Of a stretch of 16,511 bases of DNA, positions 8,026-15,097 are shown piece after piece. How positions within the stretch are numbered: position 1 is the stretch's first letter; the number at the start of each line of letters is the position of its first letter. The notes under the pieces are model-generated. The model was not told the DNA's origin. It did no database searches and saw only the letters and a program-made list of their open reading frames with translations. A program made the translations under genes and the position numbers. Source of the DNA: an uncultured Oscillospiraceae bacterium. GTDB lineage: Bacteria; Bacillota; Clostridia; Oscillospirales; Ruminococcaceae. Where the stretch lies: contig USOZ01000016.1 in the NCBI GenBank assembly GCA_900556525.1, forward strand, positions 1 through 16,511, given 5' to 3'.

Positions 8026-9293
8026 TTCATTGCACTGATTATTTCATTTGCTTTGCGATATATCGTTTCTGGCTGTTCTCCTATGAAGAAGCTGCCGTTT
8101 TCATACAGAACCTTTCCGTTTACAACCGTGCGTTTAACGTTCTGCTTGCTTCCCGCGTAAACAATGTTTTTCGCAGGATTATTGAGCGGCTGCATATTTG
8201 GCTGATTAAGGTCAATTTCGATAAAATCGGCTTTCTTTCCTGCCGCAAGCACATCACAGTCGTCAAGCCGCATCGCTTTTGCACCGTTGACAGTCGCCAT
8301 TTTAAGCACTTCAAGTGCGTCGCACGCCGACGCGTCCTCATTCTGAACTTTTTGCAGCCCCGTAACAAGGAACATTTCGCGGAACATATCAAGGCAGTTG
8401 TTGCTTGCAGGTCCGTCCGTACCGATTGCAACCGGAATTCCACGCTTCATGAAGCTGCATATCGGAGCGATTCCGCTTGCAAGTTTCAGATTTGAAGCGG
8501 GATTTGTCACGGCGTAAAGTCCTCTGTTCTTGAATATCTCAAAATCCTTTTCGGAGAAATAAACGCAGTGATAACCACCGCCGCCATAGTTGTACATTCC
8601 AATGCTGTCAAGCAGCTCGGTCGGAGTCATTCCATAGCGTTCCTTGCAGCCCTCTACCTCGCTCTTTGTTTCGGAATTATGCAAAAAAACGGGCAATTTG
8701 CGGCGGTTCGCAAGCTCGGAAAGCTGCTTCATCAGTTCTATACTTGTGGTATATTCCGCATGAAATCCGAGGTGATATGAAATCAGGTCGCTCATGCCGC
8801 TGAAACGGTCGTAGTCTTTTTCCATTTGTTCGACAGTTCCGCCAAAATTGTTCATCGAATCGCATAAAACCGTGCGAAAACCGCAGTCAATGCTAGCCTG
8901 AACTATTGCGTCGGTTTTCATGTACATATCGAAATTCGCAGTTATGCCGCTCGTCAGATATTCCATTATTGCCAGCTTCGAGAGCCAGTAAACATAATCT
9001 GGGGTGAGCTTTGCCTCCATAGGAAAAATCTTGTCATAAAGCCAGTTTTGAAGCGGCAGATCGTCCGCATATGAACGCAGGAAAGTCATCGCCGAGTGAG
9101 TATGAGCATTTTTGAACCCCGGCATAAGAATGTTGCCGCATACGTCGGTTTCGCGGTCAAATACACCTTTGGGAGCGTTTTCCGCCGAGCCGACATAGGT
9201 TATTTTTTCGCCGTCCGTATGGAGTTCACCCTCGGTAATACCCATTCCGTCCGCCATTGTCAGCAGTTTTGCATTATAATATCTTGTTTTCAT
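8022..9293 (-). CDS. mtaD: 5'-methylthioadenosine / S-adenosylhomocysteine deaminase
   Basis: This 423-residue metal-dependent amidohydrolase belongs to the MTA/SAH deaminase family. The metal site is visible as HTH (H64, H66), H205 in LHNSET with E208, and D293 in GTDGPASNN. H178 (HAEY) and H242 (HCVYFS) lie where the family has substrate and catalytic histidines. N- and C-terminal beta strands (about 1-55 and 355-405) form the usual composite sandwich. These enzymes deaminate MTA, SAH and often adenosine or 5'-deoxyadenosine to the inosine analogue and ammonia. The ATG follows AAAAGGAG. The gene sits between mtnA (18 bases upstream) and cca (4-base overlap), and its neighbours favour a nucleoside-salvage role. 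Substrate preference cannot be settled from sequence. Confidence 0.9.
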   Translation of the reverse strand: MKTRYYNAKLLTMADGMGITEGELHTDGEKITYVGSAENAPKGVFDRETDVCGNILMPGFKNAHTHSAMTFLRSYADDLPLQNWLYDKIFPMEAKLTPDYVYWLSKLAIMEYLTSGITANFDMYMKTDAIVQASIDCGFRTVLCDSMNNFGGTVEQMEKDYDRFSGMSDLISYHLGFHAEYTTSIELMKQLSELANRRKLPVFLHNSETKSEVEGCKERYGMTPTELLDSIGMYNYGGGGYHCVYFSEKDFEIFKNRGLYAVTNPASNLKLASGIAPICSFMKRGIPVAIGTDGPASNNCLDMFREMFLVTGLQKVQNEDASACDALEVLKMATVNGAKAMRLDDCDVLAAGKKADFIEIDLNQPNMQPLNNPAKNIVYAGSKQNVKRTVVNGKVLYENGSFFIGEQPETIYRKANEIISAMK

Positions 9294-9311
9294 TTTATCA
9301 CTCCTTTTATG

Positions 9312-10364
9312 TTATTTTCTGCCGAAAAGCTCCGCCAAGCTCTCCGTGTACGGATAGCGCGCAATCCCCTTTTCGGTCACGATCGCGGTAATTAAGCTGC
9401 TATCCGTAACGTCGAATGCAGGATTAAAGCACTTAACACCGTATGGCGCCGAGGGCTTCTCGAAAAACATTGTCTTTATTTCTTCTGCGGGACGTTCCTC
9501 GATTTTTATATCATTTCCCGTTTTACAGTTAAAATCAATCGTCGAGGACGGACAGAACACATAAAACGGTACCCCATAGTGCTTCGCAAGTATCGCCACT
9601 CCGCTCGTTCCGATTTTATTTGCGGTATCTCCGTTAGCGGCTACTCTGTCGCAGCCGACAAAGCAGGCATTGATTTTTCCCTGTTTCATAACAATGCTTG
9701 CCATATTGTCACAAATAAGTGTGACGTCTATTCCCGCCTTGTTCAGTTCATATGAGGTGAGACGTGCTCCTTGAAGCAGCGGCCGTGTTTCATCGGAATA
9801 AACGTGAAATTCGTATCCGCGTTCTTTTCCGAGAAAAAGCGTTCCAAGCCCCGTGCCATAACACGAAGTCGCAAGCGGTCCCGCGTTGCAGTGCGTAAGT
9901 ATCCCGTCACCGTCTTTAACGAGAGTAAGCCCGTATTCGGAAATTGCACGGCACATTTCAATATCTTCTTCCTGTATAGCGGCGCTTTCATGCAGCATCG
10001 CTCCGAGAATTGCGTAAAACCCTTTTCCCGCTTCTTTCTTTGCCGCATTTTCCACACGTTCCAGCGCATGACTCAGATTTACCGCTGTGGGACGGGAAGA
10101 ATTCAGCTTTCGCTTATGCGCGGCAAGCTGAACAAAAAAATCCTCCTCTGAATCCGCATTTATCTGTCCCGCAAGCACATAAAGCGCATACCCCGCAAAA
10201 ATTCCGATTGCGGGAGCGCCGCGAACCTGCAAAAGATAAATCGCATTATAAAATTCATCGGCAGAATTCAGCGTCAGAAAAATTTCTTCATTAGGAAGCT
10301 TCGTCTGATCTATAATTACGACGCTTTTTCCGTCCTCGGAAAGGCGCACATTTTCCGCTTTCAT
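9312..10364 (-). CDS. mtnA: S-methyl-5-thioribose-1-phosphate isomerase
   Basis: This 350-residue member of the MtnA/eIF2B-like family converts methylthioribose-1-phosphate to methylthioribulose-1-phosphate. Key features are QVRGAPAIG (46-54), THCNAG with C159 (157-162), [14 protein letters not shown] (190-203), [10 protein letters not shown] with D239 (237-246) and [12 protein letters not shown] (264-275). C159 and D239 match the catalytic Cys and Asp known in MtnA. Related enzymes act on 5-deoxyribose-1-phosphate or ribose-1,5-bisphosphate, and these are alternatives. Start ATG 10364 has GTGAGGT about 9 bases upstream. The phosphorylase ends 10 bases before it and mtaD begins 18 bases after it, giving a consecutive three-enzyme route. 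Confidence 0.92.
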   Translation of the reverse strand: MKAENVRLSEDGKSVVIIDQTKLPNEEIFLTLNSADEFYNAIYLLQVRGAPAIGIFAGYALYVLAGQINADSEEDFFVQLAAHKRKLNSSRPTAVNLSHALERVENAAKKEAGKGFYAILGAMLHESAAIQEEDIEMCRAISEYGLTLVKDGDGILTHCNAGPLATSCYGTGLGTLFLGKERGYEFHVYSDETRPLLQGARLTSYELNKAGIDVTLICDNMASIVMKQGKINACFVGCDRVAANGDTANKIGTSGVAILAKHYGVPFYVFCPSSTIDFNCKTGNDIKIEERPAEEIKTMFFEKPSAPYGVKCFNPAFDVTDSSLITAIVTEKGIARYPYTESLAELFGRK

Positions 10365-10374
10365 ACTTTAGACC

Positions 10375-11211
10375 TCACTTGATGATTTCTTTATATATGT
10401 TTTCAACCGAAGCGCGTATCAGCCGTTTGAACAAAGGCGCAGCTTTGTCTGCGGCTTCCATAACTTCCTTATGTGTAAGCGGATTTTCTGTAAGTCCGCA
10501 GCCGAGATTTGCAACGCATGATATTCCGCATATCTTCATTCCTGCGTGATTTGCGGCGATTGCCTCACAGGCGGTGCTCATGCCTACCGCGTCAGCGCCC
10601 AGCGTTCTGCACATTCTGACTTCTGCGGGAGATTCAAAATTCGGACCGGTAAGCTGAATGTAAACGCCCTGCTGAAGCTTTATATTCTCGCTTGCAGCGG
10701 TTCTGACAATGATCTCGCGCAGATCCTTATCATATATTTCACTCATATCCGGAAAGCGGGTGCCGAGCGAATCATAGTTTGGCCCGATAAGCGGACTCGG
10801 AACAAAATTCGCGATCTGGTCGGTTATAAGCATGAAATCTCCCGCAGAGAAATCCTTGTTTACACCGCCGCTGGCATTGGTCAGAAACAGAACCTTTGCG
10901 CCCATAAGCTTCATAAGTCTTGTTGGAAGCACTACGTCCTGCATGGGATAACCCTCGTAGTAATGAACTCGCCCCTGCATTATTACAACCGGAACGTCAT
11001 TCATATACCCAAGAACAAATCTGCCTTTATGTCCGGGAACGGTTGACGTCGGAAAGCCCTCTATCTCGCTGTAATCCACAGCTGCGACGGTATCTATTTC
11101 ATCTGCAAGCGCGCCAAGTCCCGAACCTAGAATAATTGCGACCTCCGGGACGAAGTCCGTCTTTTTTCTGAAACTTTCATAGCATTTCTGTAATTTTTCC
11201 TGATAATTCAT
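10375..11211 (-). CDS. punA: Class I (trimeric-type) purine nucleoside phosphorylase
   Basis: This 278-residue protein carries the PNP/MTAP family signatures GSGLG (29-33), HKGR (61-64), QGRVHYYEGY (79-88), TNASGG (111-116) and TGPNFESPAEVRMCRTLGAD (188-207). E193, N235 (VANLGCG) and H247 (THKEV) align with human PNP Glu201, Asn243 and His257. The Asn favours 6-oxopurines such as inosine and guanosine; MTA phosphorylases have Asp there. The His normally contacts the ribose 5'-hydroxyl, so the enzyme may prefer ordinary nucleosides. It phosphorolyses the nucleoside to base plus ribose-1-phosphate. Next to mtaD and mtnA it could also take methylthioinosine, which is inference. It is the first gene of the operon, with GAAAGGAAGG before the ATG and two candidate promoters upstream. 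Confidence 0.93.
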   Translation of the reverse strand: MNYQEKLQKCYESFRKKTDFVPEVAIILGSGLGALADEIDTVAAVDYSEIEGFPTSTVPGHKGRFVLGYMNDVPVVIMQGRVHYYEGYPMQDVVLPTRLMKLMGAKVLFLTNASGGVNKDFSAGDFMLITDQIANFVPSPLIGPNYDSLGTRFPDMSEIYDKDLREIIVRTAASENIKLQQGVYIQLTGPNFESPAEVRMCRTLGADAVGMSTACEAIAANHAGMKICGISCVANLGCGLTENPLTHKEVMEAADKAAPLFKRLIRASVENIYKEIIK

Positions 11212-11262
11212 TACAAAACCTTCCTTTCAAGCCGCTTACGGCAGTAAATTTTTGAAAATCTT

Positions 11263-11290
11263 ATTATATGCGCAGGAAACGACCCTGCAA
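11263..11290 (-). promoter_or_regulatory. Second, weaker candidate promoter for the salvage operon
   Basis: TTGCAG (11290-11285), 16 bases, then a perfect TATAAT (11268-11263), reading leftward. The -35 matches consensus at only three of six positions. A small dyad GCAGG/CCTGC (11272-11276 / 11284-11288) lies between the two boxes and could be a regulatory site or a weak leader hairpin. Confidence 0.4.
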
Positions 11291-11311
11291 AATGTGAATC
11301 CTAATGTGTTT

Positions 11312-11340
11312 ATTATAGCATATTTTTCCTTAAATAGCAA
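11312..11340 (-). promoter_or_regulatory. Sigma-A promoter of the seven-gene punA-tam operon
   Basis: TTGCTA (11340-11335), a 17-base spacer, then a perfect TATAAT (11317-11312), reading leftward. Transcription would start near 11305, leaving a leader of about 95 bases before punA. I recognise no SAM or purine riboswitch in that leader. The upstream unit's terminator lies immediately before it. Confidence 0.75.
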
Positions 11341-11341
11341 G

Positions 11342-11369
11342 AAAAAATGCAGCGGAAAAACCGCTGCAT
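11342..11369 (-). terminator. Rho-independent terminator after the zinc-ribbon gene
   Basis: A perfect 9 bp stem, ATGCAGCGG (11347-11355) / CCGCTGCAT (11361-11369), has a 5-base loop. On the minus strand it is followed by TTTTT (11346-11342). The stop codon of the zinc-ribbon gene (11371-11369) touches the stem. It ends the diguanylate cyclase unit just before the next promoter. Confidence 0.93.
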
Positions 11370-11677
11370 CACCTTATTATTCTTCTGGGAGTATATTTCA
11401 CTCTTTCGCCTTGACGCACAGCATCAAACTTTTTGCTTTCGCGGACGTATTCCACATATATTCCGTCGCGAAAATCGAATGCTTCCGGAGTTTCATAGTA
11501 CAAAAGCCATGCTTCGTCGTCCGAGATCGAATATTTTGTCCTTGTGTACTCCGTTCCGCAAAATCGGCAGAAATAGTGCTCGTTGCTTTGATAAAGCAAT
11601 ATCCTCACTATATTTCCGCAGCATTCGCACACGCATACAGGCGAGTTATATAACGAGGGTTCGCGTTCGTAGCTCAA
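11369..11677 (-). CDS. Small zinc-ribbon protein of unknown function
   Basis: This 102-residue protein is not a family I can name. Two CxxCG knuckles (C17-C20 in CECCG and C37-C40 in CRFCG) sit 17 residues apart and should bind one zinc as a rubredoxin-like or zinc-ribbon fold; C15 and C19 are extra cysteines nearby. The C-terminal half (50-102) is rich in aromatic and acidic residues, then ends basic (KYTPRRIIR). No signal peptide or membrane segment is seen. The start is a TTG at 11677 overlapping the stop of the diguanylate cyclase gene as TTGA; no ATG or GTG is in frame nearby. GAGGCGGTGA upstream is a weak ribosome binding site. The overlap points to coupled translation and a shared role with the cyclase. 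Confidence 0.75.
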   Translation of the reverse strand: MSYEREPSLYNSPVCVCECCGNIVRILLYQSNEHYFCRFCGTEYTRTKYSISDDEAWLLYYETPEAFDFRDGIYVEYVRESKKFDAVRQGERVKYTPRRIIR

Positions 11678-13395
11678 CGTATCACCGCCTCTTCGGGAGT
11701 TTTGGCAAAGCGGGCTTTAAGCTCCTTTTTATTTTTGTACATTCGCTCATCGGCGACCTTGTGTATCTCCTTGAGCGTAATAAGCTGGTCGTCGCTGTTT
11801 CTGTAATACGCTATACCAAATGCAATACGCAGATCGAAAGGCTTTTCGTGATTAGCGTTGAACTGTTCAATAAGCGCATTAAACTTATTGATAGCCTTTT
11901 CACATTCAAGAGGCGCATGGTTATATGTCGTAATCGCCACAAACTCATCACCGCCCGTGCGATAACAGCTTCCGATAGTGCCGAACGAGCCTTCAATGAT
12001 CTGCGCGGCAGTCTTAATAAGAAGATCTCCCGCTTCATGACCCTTTGTATCGTTTATTATCTTGAGGTTATTTACGTCAAACTGAACTATGCCGATATAC
12101 TGATACCTGGACTTCATAAGTTCAAGTTCATCCATTTTCTGCTTGAATGCAGTAGCGTTTCCGATGCCCGTATTAGCGTCCGTAAACGCCATTTTTCCTA
12201 TCTTGCCTGCCTTTATGCCATTTCTGAGAGCTGCTGCAATTTCTCCGGAAGCGCTGCACGCAGTCGCAACGGTAAGCACGAATATTCCCCAGCGCGAACT
12301 TGCCGAAAAATCTCCGCCATTATTTCTGTAATAGTTGAGAACGTCAAAAAGTCCGAACACAACAAAGAAAATTACAGCAACGTAGTAAACCTTTGAATCA
12401 TCTTTGCTTCCGTTCACTTTTGAAAGATGGCTCGCCATCTCAACAATGACTGTTATTCCCGCAAATAAAAGGTAAATGTGACGTATAAAAGCGCTTGCGC
12501 CGAACGACATGACGCCTGTCAGGTCGAGTATTGTCAGTACAAAGAAAACCAAAACGCTCAGCAGAACAGTAACGCGGTAAAGCTGCGTATGCAGGATTTT
12601 AAAGTTCTCAAAAACGAACAAAAGCATACACGGAACGGCTGCAAGCAAAAAGATATTCCTGCACTTTTCCGCAAGCAAAATGTTATTAAACGTCTGATAA
12701 AACCATACAGACCCGCAAATCAGCCAAAGAGAAAGGAAAAAGCATGAAAATCCGTAGCAAATCATTCCGCGGTAATGTTCGAAAAGCTTGCGCGTGATAA
12801 TGCCGCAAAGCAGGAACACAATTCCCGCGACGAAAATACATATGCCAAGTATAAGGCACGGAGTAGTGTTTGTCAGGATTTTTTCCGCGACCGCATAAGC
12901 TGTTCCGAAATACATATTATCAAGGCAATATTGCCTTGAATAATCCGTTTTATAAAGCTCGAGGCTGATATTTTTTTCCGAATATTCAGTCGAAATGGGA
13001 ATAAAAAAATACGCCTGATATGATGAAAGCTCAGAGCCGTTCAAAAGTTCATCGGTCGATTTTACGAATGTTCCGTCAATATAGACATTTACACGCAAAT
13101 TGTTAGAGCGGAAAAACAGCGCCGAATCTTCATTGATTTTCGGGATTTTCTTAGTTAATTTAAGCGGAGTTTCCGTATCAAAATCAGAGCGTTTGTTTGC
13201 AATATTTGAAACATCGAAAGCCATGCCGTATTCGTTCAGCCAGCTCAGCGAATAATCCTCCACCGTTCCGCCGCCTATTACGGGAGCATGATTCTCGCCG
13301 ATGCAGGCAGCATATATGGAAAATCCCAGAGCTGCCGCAATAACAGCCCAGATCAGACATAGAATGATAATGCCGAATTTTTTGGTATACAGCAC
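11674..13395 (-). CDS. Membrane diguanylate cyclase with 7TM-receptor-like sensor (GGDEF)
   Basis: This 573-residue protein probably makes cyclic di-GMP in response to an outside signal. It has an N-terminal membrane anchor (about 7-30) and an extracytoplasmic region (about 32-172) of beta-rich type. Seven hydrophobic segments follow (about 179-200, 210-232, 246-264, 273-296, 303-321, 335-356, 368-390), then a GGDEF domain (about 400-560). The order resembles 7TMR-DISM receptors. Catalytic features are intact: TDANTGIGNA, the metal-binding Asp in QFDVNNLKIIND (D440) and RTGGDEF (479-485). The inhibitory RxxD site is absent (GTIG at that position). I chose the GTG at 13395, with AAGGAG 8 bases upstream. 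A GTG at 13404 overlaps that Shine-Dalgarno and is less likely. Confidence 0.9.
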   Translation of the reverse strand: MLYTKKFGIIILCLIWAVIAAALGFSIYAACIGENHAPVIGGGTVEDYSLSWLNEYGMAFDVSNIANKRSDFDTETPLKLTKKIPKINEDSALFFRSNNLRVNVYIDGTFVKSTDELLNGSELSSYQAYFFIPISTEYSEKNISLELYKTDYSRQYCLDNMYFGTAYAVAEKILTNTTPCLILGICIFVAGIVFLLCGIITRKLFEHYRGMICYGFSCFFLSLWLICGSVWFYQTFNNILLAEKCRNIFLLAAVPCMLLFVFENFKILHTQLYRVTVLLSVLVFFVLTILDLTGVMSFGASAFIRHIYLLFAGITVIVEMASHLSKVNGSKDDSKVYYVAVIFFVVFGLFDVLNYYRNNGGDFSASSRWGIFVLTVATACSASGEIAAALRNGIKAGKIGKMAFTDANTGIGNATAFKQKMDELELMKSRYQYIGIVQFDVNNLKIINDTKGHEAGDLLIKTAAQIIEGSFGTIGSCYRTGGDEFVAITTYNHAPLECEKAINKFNALIEQFNANHEKPFDLRIAFGIAYYRNSDDQLITLKEIHKVADERMYKNKKELKARFAKTPEEAVIR

Positions 13396-13421
13396 TATCC
13401 TCACTCCTTAATTTTCAATAT

Positions 13422-13438
13422 TGTAACGATAATGTAAC
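13422..13438. repeat. Direct repeat of TGTAAC, possible operator
   Basis: TGTAAC occurs at 13422-13427 and again at 13433-13438, 11 bases apart, about one helical turn. The pair lies between the -10 box and the ribosome binding site of the diguanylate cyclase gene, where a repressor could act. No matching regulator is in the window, and in this AT-rich gap chance is possible. Confidence 0.3.
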
Positions 13439-13448
13439 CGCTTTTAAT

Positions 13449-13477
13449 ATTTTAACACAAAACGCATTATTTTGCAA
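13449..13477 (-). promoter_or_regulatory. Sigma-A promoter of the diguanylate cyclase unit
   Basis: TTGCAA (13477-13472), a 17-base spacer and TAAAAT (13454-13449), reading leftward. The -10 matches five of six consensus bases and the -35 four of six. It lies in the AT-rich gap 13405-13546 between the HAD phosphatase and the cyclase gene. Apart from the TGTAAC repeat, that gap holds no gene and no convincing terminator for the phosphatase. Confidence 0.65.
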
Positions 13478-13546
13478 TACAATATGGAAAATATTGGAAA
13501 AATCAACAAAAATTTAATCGGCAATAATAACAAAACGACGAAAAAA

Positions 13547-14200
13547 CTATCCAAAATGTTCGAGAATTATTTTTTCAAGTTCAGCCGAATCGGAAGCGAG
13601 AGCCTTTGCGCCGCTTTCAAGCAATTCGTCACGCTCTCTGAATCCCCACAAAACGCCGCAGGAGAAAATCCCTGAATTCTGCGCTGTCTGCATATCAACT
13701 GAGCTGTCGCCAACGTAAACACATTCCTCGGGTCGGCATTTGATTTCCTCAAGCGCCTTTTTCACCCAGTACGGGTCAGGCTTTTTCGGCAGTCCCTCAA
13801 CGCTGCCGAACACTGCGTCAAAAACATCACCGTAATATTTTTTTACCATTTCATTGGCAAAAATATGCGCCTTATTTGTGACGACCGCAAGCCTCACCCC
13901 TTTTTGGCGAAGCCTGCAAAGCATTTCGTTCATTCCGTCATACGGTTCTGTTTTATCGTACATATGCTTGTTGTAATATGAACAGAATTCTTCGTAAACT
14001 TTTTCGTACACTTCATGCGGCGAGCCGACGGGAATTATGCGTTCTATTAGCTTAGGAATTCCGTTTCCGACAAAATAGCGATATTTTTCGACCTCGTGAG
14101 TCGGATACCCCATTACGCAAAGCGCGTGATTTCCCGCGTCGGCAAGATCGTCGAGCGTATTGAGAATTGTTCCGTCCAAATCAAAAATTACACCATTCAT
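13547..14200 (-). CDS. HAD-family hydrolase, phosphoglycolate phosphatase-like
   Basis: This 217-residue HAD phosphatase has all four motifs: DLDGT with nucleophile D7 and acid D9, VVTNKAH (T108), the lysine region LPKKPDP (K139/K140) and VGDSSVDMQTAQNSG with D165 and D169. A helical cap (about 15-85) lies between motifs I and II, as in phosphoglycolate and beta-phosphoglucomutase-type enzymes. Gph-like proteins remove phosphate from phosphoglycolate or other small phosphosugars; the substrate is uncertain. The start ATG 14200 follows AAAGGAG with 8 bases spacing. The gene is divergent from rlmA and shares an 84-base regulatory gap with it. The stop is TAG, with only a U-rich stretch and no hairpin after it, so some transcripts may run into the next unit. 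Confidence 0.88.
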   Translation of the reverse strand: MNGVIFDLDGTILNTLDDLADAGNHALCVMGYPTHEVEKYRYFVGNGIPKLIERIIPVGSPHEVYEKVYEEFCSYYNKHMYDKTEPYDGMNEMLCRLRQKGVRLAVVTNKAHIFANEMVKKYYGDVFDAVFGSVEGLPKKPDPYWVKKALEEIKCRPEECVYVGDSSVDMQTAQNSGIFSCGVLWGFRERDELLESGAKALASDSAELEKIILEHFG

Positions 14201-14215
14201 TTTTTTGCTCCTTTA

Positions 14216-14244
14216 TTGACACAAACTGAAAAATACATTATAAT
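14216..14244 (+). promoter_or_regulatory. Consensus sigma-A promoter of rlmA
   Basis: TTGACA (14216-14221), a 17-base spacer and TATAAT (14239-14244) match the sigma-A consensus in all twelve positions with ideal spacing. Transcription should begin near 14251, about 34 bases before the rlmA start codon. The -10 lies in the palindrome ATTATAAT, which gives a second TATAAT on the minus strand (14243-14238). The -35 sits right beside the ribosome binding site of the divergent phosphatase gene. Confidence 0.9.
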
Positions 14245-14245
14245 A

Positions 14246-14263
14246 TATTGCAGCAACGCAATA
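14246..14263. repeat. 18-base inverted repeat at the rlmA transcription start
   Basis: TATTGC (14246-14251) and GCAATA (14258-14263) form a perfect 6+6 dyad with a 6-base spacer. It covers the expected rlmA start point and lies just upstream of any minus-strand -10 for the phosphatase gene. Size and place fit a dimeric repressor site. It is too short for a strong hairpin, and no regulator is nearby. Confidence 0.35.
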
Positions 14264-14284
14264 CATTCACATATCGAGGTTTTT

Positions 14285-15097
14285 ATGAACAATTTTATAT
14301 GTCCTATCTGTCATGAACCGCTCTTGCTCAAAGAAAACAGCTATTTCTGTACAAATAACCACTGCTTTGACCGCTCCAGAAAAGGATTTGTAAACCTGCT
14401 TCGTTCAAATAAATCCAGTCACGGCGACGACAAACTTATGATTCAGGCACGCAAAGCATTTCTCGAAAAAGGATATTATCGACCGCTGCTCAACGTCCTT
14501 GAAGATCAGCTTCTTTCGATTGCTAAAAGCGGAAATACCATTCTCGACTGCGGCTGTGGCGAATGTTGGTATACAGCCAATCTTTATGAAGCGCTGAAAA
14601 AAAGCGGGATTGAAACCGATTTTTTCGGAATTGACGTTTCAAAAGAAGCCATTTCCGCAGGCGCTTCAAGAAATAAAGCCATTTACCTTGCCGTTGCAAC
14701 GGTTTTTGACGTTCCGCTGCCCAATAAAAGCTGTGACATAATTCTTTCTTTGTTCGCACCGTCCGCTCCAGACGAATATCTGCGTCTGCTGAAAAAAGGC
14801 GGTTATTTCATCACTGCATTCCCAATGGAAGAACATTTGTGGGAATTAAAACAGGCAGTCTACGAAAATCCGTACAAAAATACCGTTTCCGACATGAAAA
14901 TGAACGGATTTGAACTTATAAAAAGTAATGTCGTTCATGAAACAGTAAAAATATGTACAAATGAGGATATTCTGTCATTGTTTTCAATGACTCCGTACTA
15001 TTATAAAACGTCCGCTGCCGACAGGGCTAAACTGGACACACTAAATGACCTTTCCGTTCAGATTCATTTCTGTGCGGCAGTCTACCAAAAGCTGTAA
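14285..15097 (+). CDS. rlmA: 23S rRNA (guanine-N1-)-methyltransferase RlmA family
   Basis: This 270-residue protein resembles E. coli RlmA over its full length. An N-terminal zinc site has C6, C9, C22 and H26 (CPIC...YFCTNNH), followed by the conserved FDRSRKGFVNLL and ARKAFLEKGYY. The SAM-binding domain has LDCGCGECWYT (87-97) and FFGIDVSKEAISAGASR (113-129), then LFAPSAPDEYLRLLKKGGYF (156-175) and MTPYYYKT near the end. The enzyme methylates a guanine in hairpin 35 of 23S rRNA (G745 or G748, E. coli numbering); in the TlrB branch this lowers sensitivity to macrolides such as tylosin, and which branch this is cannot be told here. I chose the ATG at 14285 because it has GAGG upstream and starts the zinc motif; the frame extends further upstream only through the promoter. 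Confidence 0.92.
   Translation: MNNFICPICHEPLLLKENSYFCTNNHCFDRSRKGFVNLLRSNKSSHGDDKLMIQARKAFLEKGYYRPLLNVLEDQLLSIAKSGNTILDCGCGECWYTANLYEALKKSGIETDFFGIDVSKEAISAGASRNKAIYLAVATVFDVPLPNKSCDIILSLFAPSAPDEYLRLLKKGGYFITAFPMEEHLWELKQAVYENPYKNTVSDMKMNGFELIKSNVVHETVKICTNEDILSLFSMTPYYYKTSAADRAKLDTLNDLSVQIHFCAAVYQKL

Noticed and set aside
11212..11311. Possible SAM or purine riboswitch in the punA leader
   Set aside because: The leader of about 95 bases shows only two small stems (GCAGG/CCTGC and GCCG/CGGC) and none of the conserved core elements I would expect of a SAM or purine aptamer.
11347..12396. 349-codon plus-strand open frame opposite the zinc-ribbon and cyclase genes
   Set aside because: It is antisense to the GGDEF coding region and runs through the terminator hairpin. 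The composition (many Arg, Cys, Phe, Ser) is that of a shadow frame.
13481..13500. Near-tandem repeat ATATGGAAAATATTGGAAA
   Set aside because: It is short, imperfect and AT-rich, lying upstream of the cyclase -35 box. There is no sign of it elsewhere in the window.
14096..14284. Upstream extension of rlmA to an ATG at 14096
   Set aside because: It would include the promoter and the start of the divergent phosphatase gene. The RlmA family begins right at the zinc motif, which matches the ATG at 14285.
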